A stretch of 64,000 nucleotides of DNA from assembly GCA_963706425.1 (NCBI GenBank), contig CAVPMN010000020.1, forward strand, positions 1,364,001 through 1,428,000. Direction: 5' to 3'. Positions 9,130-18,205 of the stretch are shown piece after piece. The translations under genes and the position numbers were made by a program. The notes beneath the pieces were generated by a model. The model saw only the letters and a list, made by a program, of their open reading frames with translations, searched no databases and was not told where the DNA came from. How positions within the stretch are numbered: position 1 is the first letter of the stretch; the number at the start of each line of letters is the position of its first letter. Source of the stretch: CAVPMN01 sp963706425. Its GTDB lineage: Bacteria > Actinomycetota > Acidimicrobiia > Acidimicrobiales > Acidimicrobilacustridaceae.

Positions 9130-10386
9130 TCAGGCCCCGGAGAACGCCTCGCTCTGCGTTCGGACCAGATCGACGATGTCACCCATGACCAGGCTGATGT
9201 CGATGAGGTGCAGGCCCCACTCGGGCGTGAGATCACCGGCGATGTCGTCGGCGCGCGGCCCGCCCTCGTCTGGCTCGACCGTGACCGACAGGTAGGTGAA
9301 CCCGTTGGTCGACACGCAGTCGCCGCTCAACATCCCCGGCACCGACACGAAGGGCGTGGTGATCGCACCGGCCGAGGGATCGACCCACCCGTCGCCACCG
9401 GTCGCGGTGCCGAGGCTCGACAGGATCGACGCCGAGCGGGTGGCGGGGAAGTAGGCGTGCAGCTCGGCGGATCCGCCACCGGGTGCAGCCGGGTTCACGC
9501 ATCCGGCCACACCTCCGCGGCTCGGGCGGCCGAAGAAGGCGCTGTCCGGTGGTGGACTGGTCGACCGGAACGACGACCAGGTCACCAGGCATCCGGTCTG
9601 GTCGTCTGCTCGACACAGCGGGATGTTCTGGAACTCGCCCCCGACATCGGCCCCCTCGGGAACGGCCACCGACGTGCCGGCCAGGTAAGCCGACACCAAC
9701 AGCTCCCGCACGTCGGGATTCCCGTCGATCTCCTCGCTCATCAGCCTGGCCAGGAACCCCGCGCCCTGCGAGTGTCCGATGAGCACGAAGCCCCGGCCGC
9801 CGTTGTCCTGCGCCATGTACGTGCGGAACGCGTCGACGACGTCGGCATAGGGATCGGAGGTGGCCCCGGTCGATCCGGTGGCCGGCGCGGCGCCGCTGAG
9901 GCGGCCGACCAACGCGGTCAGCGTCGCCTGCCGGTAGACGGGCGCGAACACCCGACACGCCGACCGCAGTCGTGCCGCCTGGTTGAGCACGGCGTAGCCC
10001 TCTTCCTCGGGCGACGCGTCCCAGTCGCTCACCGCGGTCTCGTCGCGGGAGATGGTGGGATAGACGTAGAAGCAGTCGACGGGCGGAGATGCCGCCGGCT
10101 CGAAGGCCTCGACGGTCAGCGTGCCGTCGGCCTCGACGACGGTGGTGTCGAGGCTGGTCTGGCAGATGTCGTCGGTGTCAGGACGGCACACCCAGTGTGT
10201 GGGGTCGTCGTAGTTCGCGCTCTCGTAGTCGGCGTAGCGGTCGAGGGTCGCCAGTGACGTCGGGGGGCCCGATCCTGCGGTGGTCGCCGTGGTGGCCGAG
10301 TCGGAGCCGTCGTTGCACGCGGCCACACCGAGCACGACCACGACCAGCAGGGCCACGCCTCGACGGGCTGACCTCGTCTTCCCCAC
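9130..10386 (-). CDS. DUF3089 lipoprotein, alpha/beta-hydrolase fold
   Basis: 418 aa from a GTG at 10386. A short basic N-terminus, a hydrophobic stretch and the lipobox VAAC followed by an Asp/Ser/Thr-rich linker indicate a lipoprotein anchored outside the membrane. The mature part carries VDCFYVYPTIS, typical of DUF3089, and the nucleophile elbow GHSQG. This suggests a secreted serine hydrolase (esterase or lipase-like); the substrate is unknown. The reading frame remains open upstream to 10671, but that part is antisense-free coding of the thiolase gene and lacks a signal peptide, so I reject it. Confidence 0.8.
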   Translation of the reverse strand: MGKTRSARRGVALLVVVVLGVAACNDGSDSATTATTAGSGPPTSLATLDRYADYESANYDDPTHWVCRPDTDDICQTSLDTTVVEADGTLTVEAFEPAASPPVDCFYVYPTISRDETAVSDWDASPEEEGYAVLNQAARLRSACRVFAPVYRQATLTALVGRLSGAAPATGSTGATSDPYADVVDAFRTYMAQDNGGRGFVLIGHSQGAGFLARLMSEEIDGNPDVRELLVSAYLAGTSVAVPEGADVGGEFQNIPLCRADDQTGCLVTWSSFRSTSPPPDSAFFGRPSRGGVAGCVNPAAPGGGSAELHAYFPATRSASILSSLGTATGGDGWVDPSAGAITTPFVSVPGMLSGDCVSTNGFTYLSVTVEPDEGGPRADDIAGDLTPEWGLHLIDISLVMGDIVDLVRTQSEAFSGA

Positions 10387-10459
10387 GGAAACGATGCTAC
10401 GGCGACGACCGGTGCCGGTGCGCCGGCACCGCCGACCCACCGACCCGCCGACCAATGCG

Positions 10460-11665
10460 TCAGGCGGCCGACTTCTCGAGGATGTGCACCCCACACGCCG
10501 AACCGAGCCCGATGACGTGGGCCAGTCCGACGCGAGCGCCTTCGATCTGGCGATCGCCCGCCTCACCCCGGAGATGGGTGGCGACCTCCCAGATGTTGGC
10601 GATGCCGGTGGCCGCGATCGGATGCCCCTTCGACTGCAGGCCGCCCGAGACATTGACCGGCATGGCGCCATCGCGCCATGGGGCGCCCGACTCGAAGAAG
10701 TCGACTGCGCCGCCTTCGGGGCAGAGCATCAGGTTGTCGTAGTGCACGAGCTCGGCGGTGGCGAAGCAGTCGTGCAGCTCGACGAGATCGAGATCCTCCG
10801 GACCGACGCCCGCCTGCTCGTAGGCCTGCAGGGCGGCGTTGCGCGTGAGGGTGTTGACGTCGGGCAACACCTGGCAACCCTCTTGGTAGGGGTCGGAGGT
10901 GAGCACGGATGCCGACACCTTGAGCGCCCGCCGCTGCTGCTCACCCGACAAGGTCTTGAGCTTCGCGTCGCTGACGACCACGGCGGCGGCGGCCCCGTCG
11001 CAGTTGGCGGAGCACATGGGTCGGGTGTTCGGGTAGGCGATCATGATGTCGCCCATGATCTGCTCGAGCGACATGCGCTTGCTGTACGCGGCGAGCGGGT
11101 TGAGCGTCGAGTGGGCGTGGTTCTTCTCGGAGATGCGCGCGAACAGCTCGAAGCTGGTGCCGCCGTATCGATGGCCGTACTCCATCCCCACCTGGGCGAA
11201 CACGCCGGGCATGGTCTCGGTGCCGATGCGACCGTCGAGCGGCGCCACCGCGCCGTAGCGACCCTTGGGCTGGAAGGTGTCGCCGTCGTCCTTGCGTGAG
11301 CCACCCGCCAGCAGCCCCACGCCCGACAGCTTCTCGACGCCGACGGCGAGGCCCATGTCGCACTCGCCGGCCTTCACCGCCATGATCGCGGTGCGCAGCG
11401 CCGTCGCACCCGTGGCGCACGCGTTGACCACGTTGTAGACGGGGATGCCGGTCTGGCCGATCTGCTTCTGCAGCTGCTGGCCGATGCCGGCTGCGGCCGC
11501 CATCAGGTTGCCGGCAGCCAGCACGCCGATGTCGCCGATGGTCACGCCGGCGTCGGCCATGGCGCCCAAGGCCGCCTCGGCGGCCAGGTCGACGGTGTCC
11601 TTGTCGGTGTGCTTGCCGAACTTGGTCATGGTGATCCCGAGGATCCAGATGTCGTCGCTTGCCAT
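10460..11665 (-). CDS. Thiolase / acetyl-CoA acetyltransferase family (SCP2-type)
   Basis: 401 aa. Cleaves or forms beta-ketoacyl-CoA bonds. The acyl-accepting Cys is present in NACATGATAL, the His in ELHDCFATAEL and the C-terminal GHPIAATG, so catalysis by the standard thiolase mechanism is plausible. Start at 11665 is preceded by GAGGAGA. It follows the DUF35 gene by 11 bases; thiolase-DUF35 pairs work as complexes in actinobacterial steroid and fatty acid breakdown (family knowledge). Confidence 0.88.
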   Translation of the reverse strand: MASDDIWILGITMTKFGKHTDKDTVDLAAEAALGAMADAGVTIGDIGVLAAGNLMAAAAGIGQQLQKQIGQTGIPVYNVVNACATGATALRTAIMAVKAGECDMGLAVGVEKLSGVGLLAGGSRKDDGDTFQPKGRYGAVAPLDGRIGTETMPGVFAQVGMEYGHRYGGTSFELFARISEKNHAHSTLNPLAAYSKRMSLEQIMGDIMIAYPNTRPMCSANCDGAAAAVVVSDAKLKTLSGEQQRRALKVSASVLTSDPYQEGCQVLPDVNTLTRNAALQAYEQAGVGPEDLDLVELHDCFATAELVHYDNLMLCPEGGAVDFFESGAPWRDGAMPVNVSGGLQSKGHPIAATGIANIWEVATHLRGEAGDRQIEGARVGLAHVIGLGSACGVHILEKSAA

Positions 11666-11676
11666 GGGTCGTCTCC

Positions 11677-12072
11677 TCAGTTCACCGGCTCGAAGCCGAA
11701 TCCGATTGCCTCGGTGCCCGCCGCGTCGGTGCCGACGAGTTGGGTGGCGAGTTGCACCTTCATGCCCAGTTGCACGTGCTCGGGGTCGGGCTCGACGTTG
11801 ATGATGTTGCCCGGCACGCTGGTGCCCCCACAGTCGACGAGGGCCGCCACGAACGGCACCGGCACGCCGGGGGCGGCGAACGCCACGATGGTGAACGCCT
11901 TGACCTCGCCAGTGGTGTCGACCCGCACTTTGGCGAAATCGAGTCCGCCGCAGCTGGCGCATGCGTTGCGCCGGTCGAAGAAGCGCGCCCCGCAGGCGGT
12001 GCACTCGTTGGCCTCGAGGTGGGGGTCGTCGCCAAGGACGAGATAGTCGACCAACGGAATCTGCTCGCTCAC
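11677..12072 (-). CDS. DUF35 OB-fold / zinc-ribbon partner of thiolase
   Basis: 131 aa, GTG start. An N-terminal rubredoxin-like zinc ribbon has two Cys pairs (CTACG and CASCGG, about residues 24-42), followed by an OB-fold with the characteristic PFVAALVDCGGTSVPGNI. DUF35 proteins dock on thiolase-fold enzymes and are often needed for activity. It is the first gene of a two-gene operon with the thiolase just downstream. Confidence 0.88.
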   Translation of the reverse strand: MSEQIPLVDYLVLGDDPHLEANECTACGARFFDRRNACASCGGLDFAKVRVDTTGEVKAFTIVAFAAPGVPVPFVAALVDCGGTSVPGNIINVEPDPEHVQLGMKVQLATQLVGTDAAGTEAIGFGFEPVN

Positions 12073-12174
12073 GCGCTCCCCCTCGGCTGCCTGACATCGG
12101 CCGCCGGTCGGCAGCCGCCTGCCCGAGTGAATGTAGACGGCCGGGCGACCCGGTCGCAGATGCGGGCAGATGGC

Positions 12175-12180
12175 TAGCCT
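12175..12180 (+). promoter_or_regulatory. -10 element of a leaderless promoter
   Basis: TAGCCT ends 8 bases before the ATG at 12189. With no ribosome site upstream, the transcript would start at or next to the start codon. No good -35 hexamer is visible 17 bases upstream. Confidence 0.4.
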
Positions 12181-12188
12181 CTCTGCCC

Positions 12189-13190
12189 ATGTCGGTCGTC
12201 GTCATCGATCCACTCCTCGGTGAGCCCGCGGCCACACACATGCTCGAGCTGTGGCGCCGCTTCGGCGACTACGGCCAGTACAGCAACGAGGGCTTCGACA
12301 CCGCCTTCGCCCCCGAGATCCCCCAGCGATACGACGCCGCAGCCAACTTCGTGCGCACCGGTGGCCGGTTCGGTCGGCGCGAAGACCTCGCCCTCGCCGC
12401 CGCCCGCACCAACTACTTCCGGGAGACCTACGCCTACGGCGATCGCGTCGACCTCGACGGCATCGAGGCGTTCCGCGACCATCCCGCCCTCATCGATGCA
12501 GCCATGGCCGTGCACGGTCGACCCGTGGTGGTGCCCGCCATCGTCTACGCCAACGTGCTCCTGCCCGGCCAGGAGCTCGCCGTACACACCGACGTGCCCG
12601 AGTTCCGCGGAGCGAACCGCACGATCGTCCCGCAGTGGCTGCTGGTGGTGATGCACCACTCCGGGCTGTTCGACGCCTGGCGGATGCGCATCGCCACCGC
12701 CATCGCGTACTTCGGACATGCCCGCGGCGGCGGTCTGGTCCACTACCCCGACGGCGTCGACGGTGCGCCTCAGGTGTTCGAACCTCGACACGACACGGCG
12801 GTCGTGCTCGACACCGACTCGATCTTCCACGGCGTCGACCGAGTGGCCGGCGACGATCGCGCCCTGGCGTCGATCGACTCGCCCGTCCACCTCCGATATC
12901 GAGACGGTGCCGGGTGGCTCGTCGACTCTGCGAACGGGCCGATCGCCTCCTACGTCGACGACGATCTGCGCCTCTCGGTCTCGTGGAAGGCCTACTGCTT
13001 CGCCGACCAGGCCGAGCGCGACACATGGTTCACCCATGCCGACGACCTCTCCCTCACCTTCATCCTCGACACGCTCGCAGCGGACCTGCGGGCCAACCGC
13101 GGCGTGGCGGCGCGACCCGACGACGACGCCGCGTTCGGCCGTCTGCTGATCGACACCTACATCCGGTTCCCGGCCCCCCAGCCCAGCTGA
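12189..13190 (+). CDS. Putative Fe(II)/2-oxoglutarate oxygenase-like protein
   Basis: 333 aa, no signal peptide. I do not recognise a named family. The central region has HTD at residues 133-135 inside LLPGQELAVHTDVPEF and a later His at about 214 in DTDSIFHGVDRV, followed by VHLRYRDG, which could supply the 2-oxoglutarate-binding Arg. This spacing and the strand pattern resemble prolyl-hydroxylase-like dioxygenases. The N-terminus from 12189 starts cleanly after a -10-like element. It converges with the site-2 protease gene and they share a terminator hairpin. The oxygenase call is inference from motif only. Confidence 0.5.
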   Translation: MSVVVIDPLLGEPAATHMLELWRRFGDYGQYSNEGFDTAFAPEIPQRYDAAANFVRTGGRFGRREDLALAAARTNYFRETYAYGDRVDLDGIEAFRDHPALIDAAMAVHGRPVVVPAIVYANVLLPGQELAVHTDVPEFRGANRTIVPQWLLVVMHHSGLFDAWRMRIATAIAYFGHARGGGLVHYPDGVDGAPQVFEPRHDTAVVLDTDSIFHGVDRVAGDDRALASIDSPVHLRYRDGAGWLVDSANGPIASYVDDDLRLSVSWKAYCFADQAERDTWFTHADDLSLTFILDTLAADLRANRGVAARPDDDAAFGRLLIDTYIRFPAPQPS

Positions 13191-13213
13191 CCGGCTGCGA
13201 TGTTCAGCCGGTC
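13189..13213. terminator. Bidirectional hairpin overlapping two stop codons
   Basis: GACCGGCTG (13189-13197) pairs perfectly with CAGCCGGTC (13205-13213) across a 7-base loop. The plus-strand stop TGA (13188-13190) and the minus-strand stop (13204-13206) both fall in the stem. It serves the convergent oxygenase-like and protease genes. Confidence 0.6.
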
Positions 13214-14340
13214 GGTTGGCGAGCCACGGCGCGGCGCTCCAGGCATCCGGCGACGTCCGTCCGCGACAGCACCCCGACGACACGTCCGTTCTCGACCACG
13301 ACCAACCGCGCCGAGGCACTGGCGGCCAGCCGCGGCAACACCGCCTCGAGCGGCTCGTGCGCGGACGCGATGGCCATTCGATCGGGCCCGAACGCCGCCT
13401 CCCCCACCGTCGTGCTGCCGCGCGACGCCGGCGGCAGACGACGCAACGAGTCGAGTGTGATGATGCCGAGCGGACGACCCTCGTCGTCGACGACCGGATA
13501 GCTCGAGTAGCGGTGCGTGAGCACGTACTGATCAAGGAAGGAGCCCACCGTGATCTGCGGGGGTACGCACAACGGCTCAGCCGTCATCACCTGCCCGACA
13601 GTCACGCCCGCTAGGAGGTCATGCGCCTCCACCCGATTCCGCTCGGCCTGAGACAGGTTGACGACAAACCATCCGAGCACCGCGAACCAGATCCCGTTCA
13701 GGAACGCTCCTACCCAGACCATGACGACACCCAGCGCGACGAGCAGATAGCCGAAGATGCGGCCGGCTTCTGCGGCTGTCACCGTCGCCCGTCGGCGATC
13801 GCCGTGATAGCGCCACAGCAGGGCACGCAGCACGCGGCCGCCGTCGAGCGGGAAGGCCGGCGCCAGGTTGAACAGGGCCAAGAGCACGTTGATCATGGCC
13901 AGCCAACCGCATGCCGCGATGAGCAGGTCCGGGCCGCCCAGCGCGGCAGCGCCTGCGGTCACGAGCCCGAAGCCGATGCCGATCGCCAGACTCGTCGCCG
14001 GGCCGACCACCGCGACCCGTAGCTCCACCCCGGCATCGGGTGAGTCCTCCCCGAGTTTCGAGACGCCGCCGAGCGCCCACAGCGTGATGCCACCCACGGG
14101 GATACCTGCACGGCGGGCGACTACGGCGTGGGCGAGCTCGTGCGCCAGCAGAGAGAGGAAGAACAACACGGTGGCCAGGCCGGCCACCGCCCATGCGAGC
14201 CAGGCTGGGCTGTCGGGTGCGGCCTCGGGGAGGACGCCGACGGCCAGCCCCAACATCAACAGCGCGGCGATGATCAACAGGCTCCAGTTCGCGCCGATCC
14301 GGATACCCAGGACCCGCCCGAACGAGATGGTCTCATGCAT
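13204..14340 (-). CDS. M50 site-2-type membrane protease with two CBS domains
   Basis: 378 aa. Intramembrane zinc protease: HELAH (near residue 66) lies in a hydrophobic helix and the third zinc ligand in FPLDGGRVL (near 163). About five membrane segments are followed by two CBS domains (about 250-378; VGQVMTAEPLCV and YPVVDDEGRPLGII). CBS-bearing S2P proteins are widespread in actinobacteria; the CBS pair probably senses adenosyl ligands. Start at 14340 is chosen from family length although GGAGG lies unusually close to it. Substrate unknown. Converges with the oxygenase-like gene. Confidence 0.85.
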   Translation of the reverse strand: MHETISFGRVLGIRIGANWSLLIIAALLMLGLAVGVLPEAAPDSPAWLAWAVAGLATVLFFLSLLAHELAHAVVARRAGIPVGGITLWALGGVSKLGEDSPDAGVELRVAVVGPATSLAIGIGFGLVTAGAAALGGPDLLIAACGWLAMINVLLALFNLAPAFPLDGGRVLRALLWRYHGDRRRATVTAAEAGRIFGYLLVALGVVMVWVGAFLNGIWFAVLGWFVVNLSQAERNRVEAHDLLAGVTVGQVMTAEPLCVPPQITVGSFLDQYVLTHRYSSYPVVDDEGRPLGIITLDSLRRLPPASRGSTTVGEAAFGPDRMAIASAHEPLEAVLPRLAASASARLVVVENGRVVGVLSRTDVAGCLERRAVARQPTG

Positions 14341-14490
14341 GCCTCCACGCTCCGTGCTGGTGGGCCACAGGACAAGGGCACGAATGCCCTGATCCGCGAT
14401 CCGCGGGCGGCCCCGGGACCGCGACGTGCCCCCGCCGATAGGGTTCGGCTGCACGCCCGTCGGGCGGCGCTCGCAGCGACAGGGGGGACC

Positions 14491-15457
14491 GTGGAGGACT
14501 TCGCAGGCCGGCTGGCCGTGGTCACCGGTGGCGGCACCGGAATGGGCAGGGAGCTCGCTCGGCAGCTGTCGCGGCGAAGGCTGCCATGTCGCCATGTGCG
14601 ATGTGTCCGACGAGAACGTCGAGGAGGCCAGGACGCTGTGCACCGCCGACGCGCCTGCGGGCACGCGGGTGACCACGCACATCGCCGACGTGTCCGACGA
14701 AGCGGCGGTCGTCGCGTTCGCCGCCGAAGTGGCTGACGCCCACGACACCCGACACATCAACCTGTTGTTCAACAACGCCGGCATCGGTGGCGGGGGCAGC
14801 TTCGTCGCCGACGATCGCGACGAGTGGGACAAGACCTTCGCCGTGTGCTGGGGCGGCGTCTACCACTGCACCCGGGCGTTCCTCCCGATGCTGCTGGCCA
14901 GCGATGCCGGCCACGTGGTGAACACCAGCAGCGTCAACGGCTTCTGGGCGTCCCTCGGGCCCACCATGCCGCACACCGCGTACAGCGCGGCCAAGTTCGC
15001 GGTGAAGGGCTTCACCGAGGCGCTCGTCACCGACTTCCGCATCCATGCCCCGCATCTGCGCGCGTCGGTGGTGATGCCCGGCCACATCGGCACCTCGATC
15101 GTCATCAACTCCGGCCGCATCCTCGGCCGCGACCCGAAGGACATGGACGCCGACCAGATCGGCGAGCTACGCGCCCAACTCGACCGGCGGGGCATCGACA
15201 CCACGGGGGCCAGCGACGAAGACCTCAGGCAGGGCATGCAGATGATGGCCGAGGGCTTCCGTGATCTCGCTCCGACCTCCGCGGCCGAAGCGGCGACGAT
15301 CATCCTCGACGGCGTGCGCGACGAGCGGTGGCGCATCCTGGTCGGTGACGACGCCGTGACCCTCGACGCGGCGGTGCGCCACGAGCCGGAGGAGGCCTAC
15401 GAGGCTCGCTTCTGGGAGCGGGTGCGGGGCGAGGGCGTGTTCGCCTCGTTCCTCTAG
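14491..15457 (+). CDS. Short-chain dehydrogenase/reductase, one frameshift
   Basis: About 322 aa when joined. The GTG at 14491 gives EDFAGRLAVVTGGGTGMGREL with the NAD(P) glycine motif, then the frame changes near 14570 into CHVAMCDVSDENV and stays open. Downstream are NNAG, the catalytic Ser in NTSSVNGF and YSAAKFAVKGF (Tyr and Lys). The extended C-terminus after VVMPGHIGTSIV is typical of larger SDRs in this class. Because both halves are complete and in register, one base is probably wrong in the sequence. It lies 12 bases upstream of the barrel/glycosyltransferase gene. Confidence 0.8.
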
Positions 15458-15469
15458 CAGACTGCGCCG

Positions 15470-18140
15470 ATGTCCCGACCGGCGTCGCTCGCGGCCACGC
15501 TGCAGAACCTGGTGATCGGCACCCTCGACGAACTGGTCGATCGTCACCTCCCCGACCTCCGCATCCCGGGTACGTTCGCCGGCCATCTGGTCGAGCCCGA
15601 CGTGGCTGCCGATCTGGTGTTCACGCTCGGCCTGCTGGCAGACGGCGGGGTGACCGAGTGCGCCGGGCGACCGATCGACGACGCCATCGCGGTGGTGCTG
15701 CGCGACATCGACGGGCCTCGCACGCACACCTTCTTCTCGTACCGCGTCGCAGAGACGCTGGCGCGCTACGGCCCGTTCGCCGACAACACGCTGGTCGCCG
15801 ACTGGTCCGACACCGACCGGGCCAACCTGGTCGCGGCGTGCGATTCGTCCGAGTGGGTCTCCCTGCTCGACCTGGGGCTGCCGCGCAACTACGCCGCGGT
15901 GCTGGCCCGCTGTGAGACGGCGCGGGCGACGCTCGGCCTGCTCGACGATGCCACGGTGCTCGACGAGCTGGTCGAGCGCACCCGGGCGATGTTGGCGGTC
16001 AACCCCCACGGCTACCTCGACGACTCGACCCACCGCGTCGGCCGCTACGACATCTACAGCGCCGATGTGTGGTTGTTCACCGAGCCGCTCGCCGACCGCC
16101 TCGGCGCCCTCTGGTCGAAGGGCCTGGCCGCAGCGCTCGACCTCGTCGAGGTGGTCGGCACCACCGACGGCACCGCGGTCCCGTGGGGACGGTCCACCGG
16201 CGTGCTGGCCGGCGCACTCACCATCGAGCTCGGCGTGCTCGCGCTCGCCGTCCGCGGCGACGACGCGCAGGCCGCCGGTCGGTGGCTCCGCCGCCTGCAG
16301 ACGGCCACCGATGCGATGCCCCACTGGTTCGCCGGCGGGTTGGTCAACGCCCACCAGCACCGCTCTCCCTACGACTACCGGGGCCCGTTCCGGCGACTCC
16401 AACTCACCCTCGACGTGCTGGGCAAGCTGGCCTGGTCGGCCACCCGGTTGGCGGAGATCGATACCCTGCCCGACACCGACACGTGGGTGGCGGCACCACC
16501 CGACCAGGCCTGGCCCGCCCAGGACGTGCTCGTGCGGTTCGAAGACGATCGGGCGGCCGGCGTGTGGGCCCACCGTGGGCCGCACCTCGAGCTGACGCTG
16601 CCGTTCGTGGGCGCAACGCGCAGCGACTACCTCGCCGCTCCCCGCTCACCGGGGCTCTTCGACGTGCCCGTCGACAGCGACATCCCGTGCTGGGTGCCCC
16701 TCGTCGTGGCGCATGGTCATCGATGGTCCGCGGCCGGGCTCCCGGCCGAGCTCGAGCACCAACCGCACCAGGTCACAGCACGCTGGTCGGGCTTCACCCG
16801 AGTCGGCGACCTCGACCCGTCGACTGACCAGCGCGCGCTGGTCGGCGAGTGCCGGGCGACGTGGCGCGTCGAGGGCCGATCCGTCGTGTTCGACCTGCAA
16901 CTGACCTTCGACGAGTCGCCGGACGCCGTCACGGTGATCGTGCCCGAGACCCGCCGACGGCCGCTTGCGGTCGAGTCGTCAGTGGGCCAGTCTCGACTCG
17001 ATCGATGTCGACGGCATCAAGGAGTGGCGCAGCTTCTGGTCGGAGCTGCCGAGGGTGCATCAGGTCGACCTCGAACCGGCGGTGGAGTCGACCGTCTCGA
17101 TCCGGGTCACGCCCGCCCTGCGGGTGGCGTCCACGGCCCACGGGCACCACTACCACGAGAGCCTCTACGAGCCGATGGGTGCCGCGGTGCTGTCGCTGCG
17201 ATCCCCCATCGGGCCGTTCGCCGATCGCCGGGTCGACATCGACCAGGTCGATCTGTTCCACCTGCACTGGCCCGAATGGCTGGCGTTCGACGACGTCGCC
17301 GAGCACCGCCGCATCATCTCGACCCTCGACGCGCACGACGTGCCGATCGTCTGGACCGCCCACAACCTCACACCCCACGACAAGAACCCCGACGTCTACG
17401 ACCCCATCTACCAGCTGTGGGCCGATGCGGCCGACGCGGTGATCCACCAGTCGCACTGGGGTGAGTCGCTGGTCCGGGCCCGCTACTCGTTCCCACCGAC
17501 CACCCGCCACGAGGTGATCCCGCACGGCCACTTCGGCGACCTCTGGGCGCAGCGACCGAGCCGACAGGAGGCCGAGGAAGCCCTGGGCCTGCCGCCGTGT
17601 CGCTGGCGCATCGGACTGGTGGGTGCGCCTCGGGAGGAGAAGCGGGTGGTCGAGTTCCTCGAAGGTTTCGCGGCCTGCGGGCGCGACGATCTCCAGGTCG
17701 TGTGCTGGTCGCTCCGCCCCGACGAGGTGGCGCCCGACGATCGCCGCATCGCCGTCGCCGAGCCCTACGAGATGGTCGACGAGCCCACCTATGCCCGCCG
17801 GCTGGCGGCCTGCGACATCATCGCCCTGCCCTTCGACGAGCACGGCGAGATGCTCGCCACCGGGGTGGCCGCCGACGTGGTCGGCCTCGGACTGGCGGCG
17901 CTCGTGTCGGACTGGCCCTACCTCACCGAGGTGCTCGGACCGGCCGGCATCGCGTGCGGATGGCGCGCCGAGGAGGTGGGCCCCGCCCTCGATGCGCTCA
18001 CCGATGAGCAGGTCGTGGCCGCCCGCGCCGCCAGCGCCGACCGCCGCGACGACCAGTCGTGGGACCGGATCGCCCAGCAGACCCTGGCCCTCTTCGAGTC
18101 GGTGCTCACCGAGCCCCACTCCCCCGAAATTGGTGCGTGA
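15470..18140 (+). CDS. Alpha/alpha-barrel (DUF2264-like) domain plus GT4 glycosyltransferase, one frameshift
   Basis: Joined length about 889 aa. Residues 1-500 look like a DUF2264/heparinase-like protein: helical repeats with YLDDSTHRVGRYDIYS and a PWGRSTGVLAGAL stretch, then a beta-rich part. The frame shifts near 16970 and continues through SIDVDGIKEWRSFW into a GT-B glycosyltransferase from about 17200: LFHLHWPEW, WTAHNLTPHDKNP, EVIPHGHFG, GLVGAPREEKRVVEFL and a C-terminal nucleotide-sugar site around GVAADVVGLGLAALV. Either one fused gene or two genes with a lost junction; no ribosome site precedes the GT part, favouring fusion. The final codons Gly-Ala-stop come from the hairpin repeat at 18125. 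Confidence 0.65.
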
Positions 18141-18175
18141 AACAACCCATACGGGTGTTTCACGCACCGATTTCG
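18125..18175. repeat. Long hairpin repeat, copy 1
   Basis: Arms CGAAATTGGTGCGTGAAAC and its inverted partner close over AACCCATACGGGT, which itself folds (ACCC/GGGT, ATAC tip). The stem is about 23 bp with one bulged A and one T-G wobble. It lies between convergent genes and its left arm supplies the stop codon of the glycosyltransferase gene (TGA at 18138-18140). A near-identical element is at 31537-31573. Probable bidirectional terminator with REP-like conservation. Confidence 0.75.
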
Positions 18176-18205
18176 AGCGGTGGGGGCAAGCGCCGGGGCG
18201 GGCAA

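Noticed and set aside
10387..10671. Open extension of the DUF3089 gene upstream
   Set aside because: It overlaps the thiolase gene on the same strand, has no family similarity, and the lipoprotein signal begins at 10386.
11666..12241. Long N-terminal extension of the thiolase frame
   Set aside because: It is another frame of the DUF35 gene; the thiolase family starts at 11665 behind a good ribosome site.
16929..18205. 759-residue minus-strand frame continuing past the 2-hydroxyacid dehydrogenase
   Set aside because: The family C-terminus is recovered in another frame ending at 18206; the rest is antisense to the glycosyltransferase and very Arg/Gly-rich.
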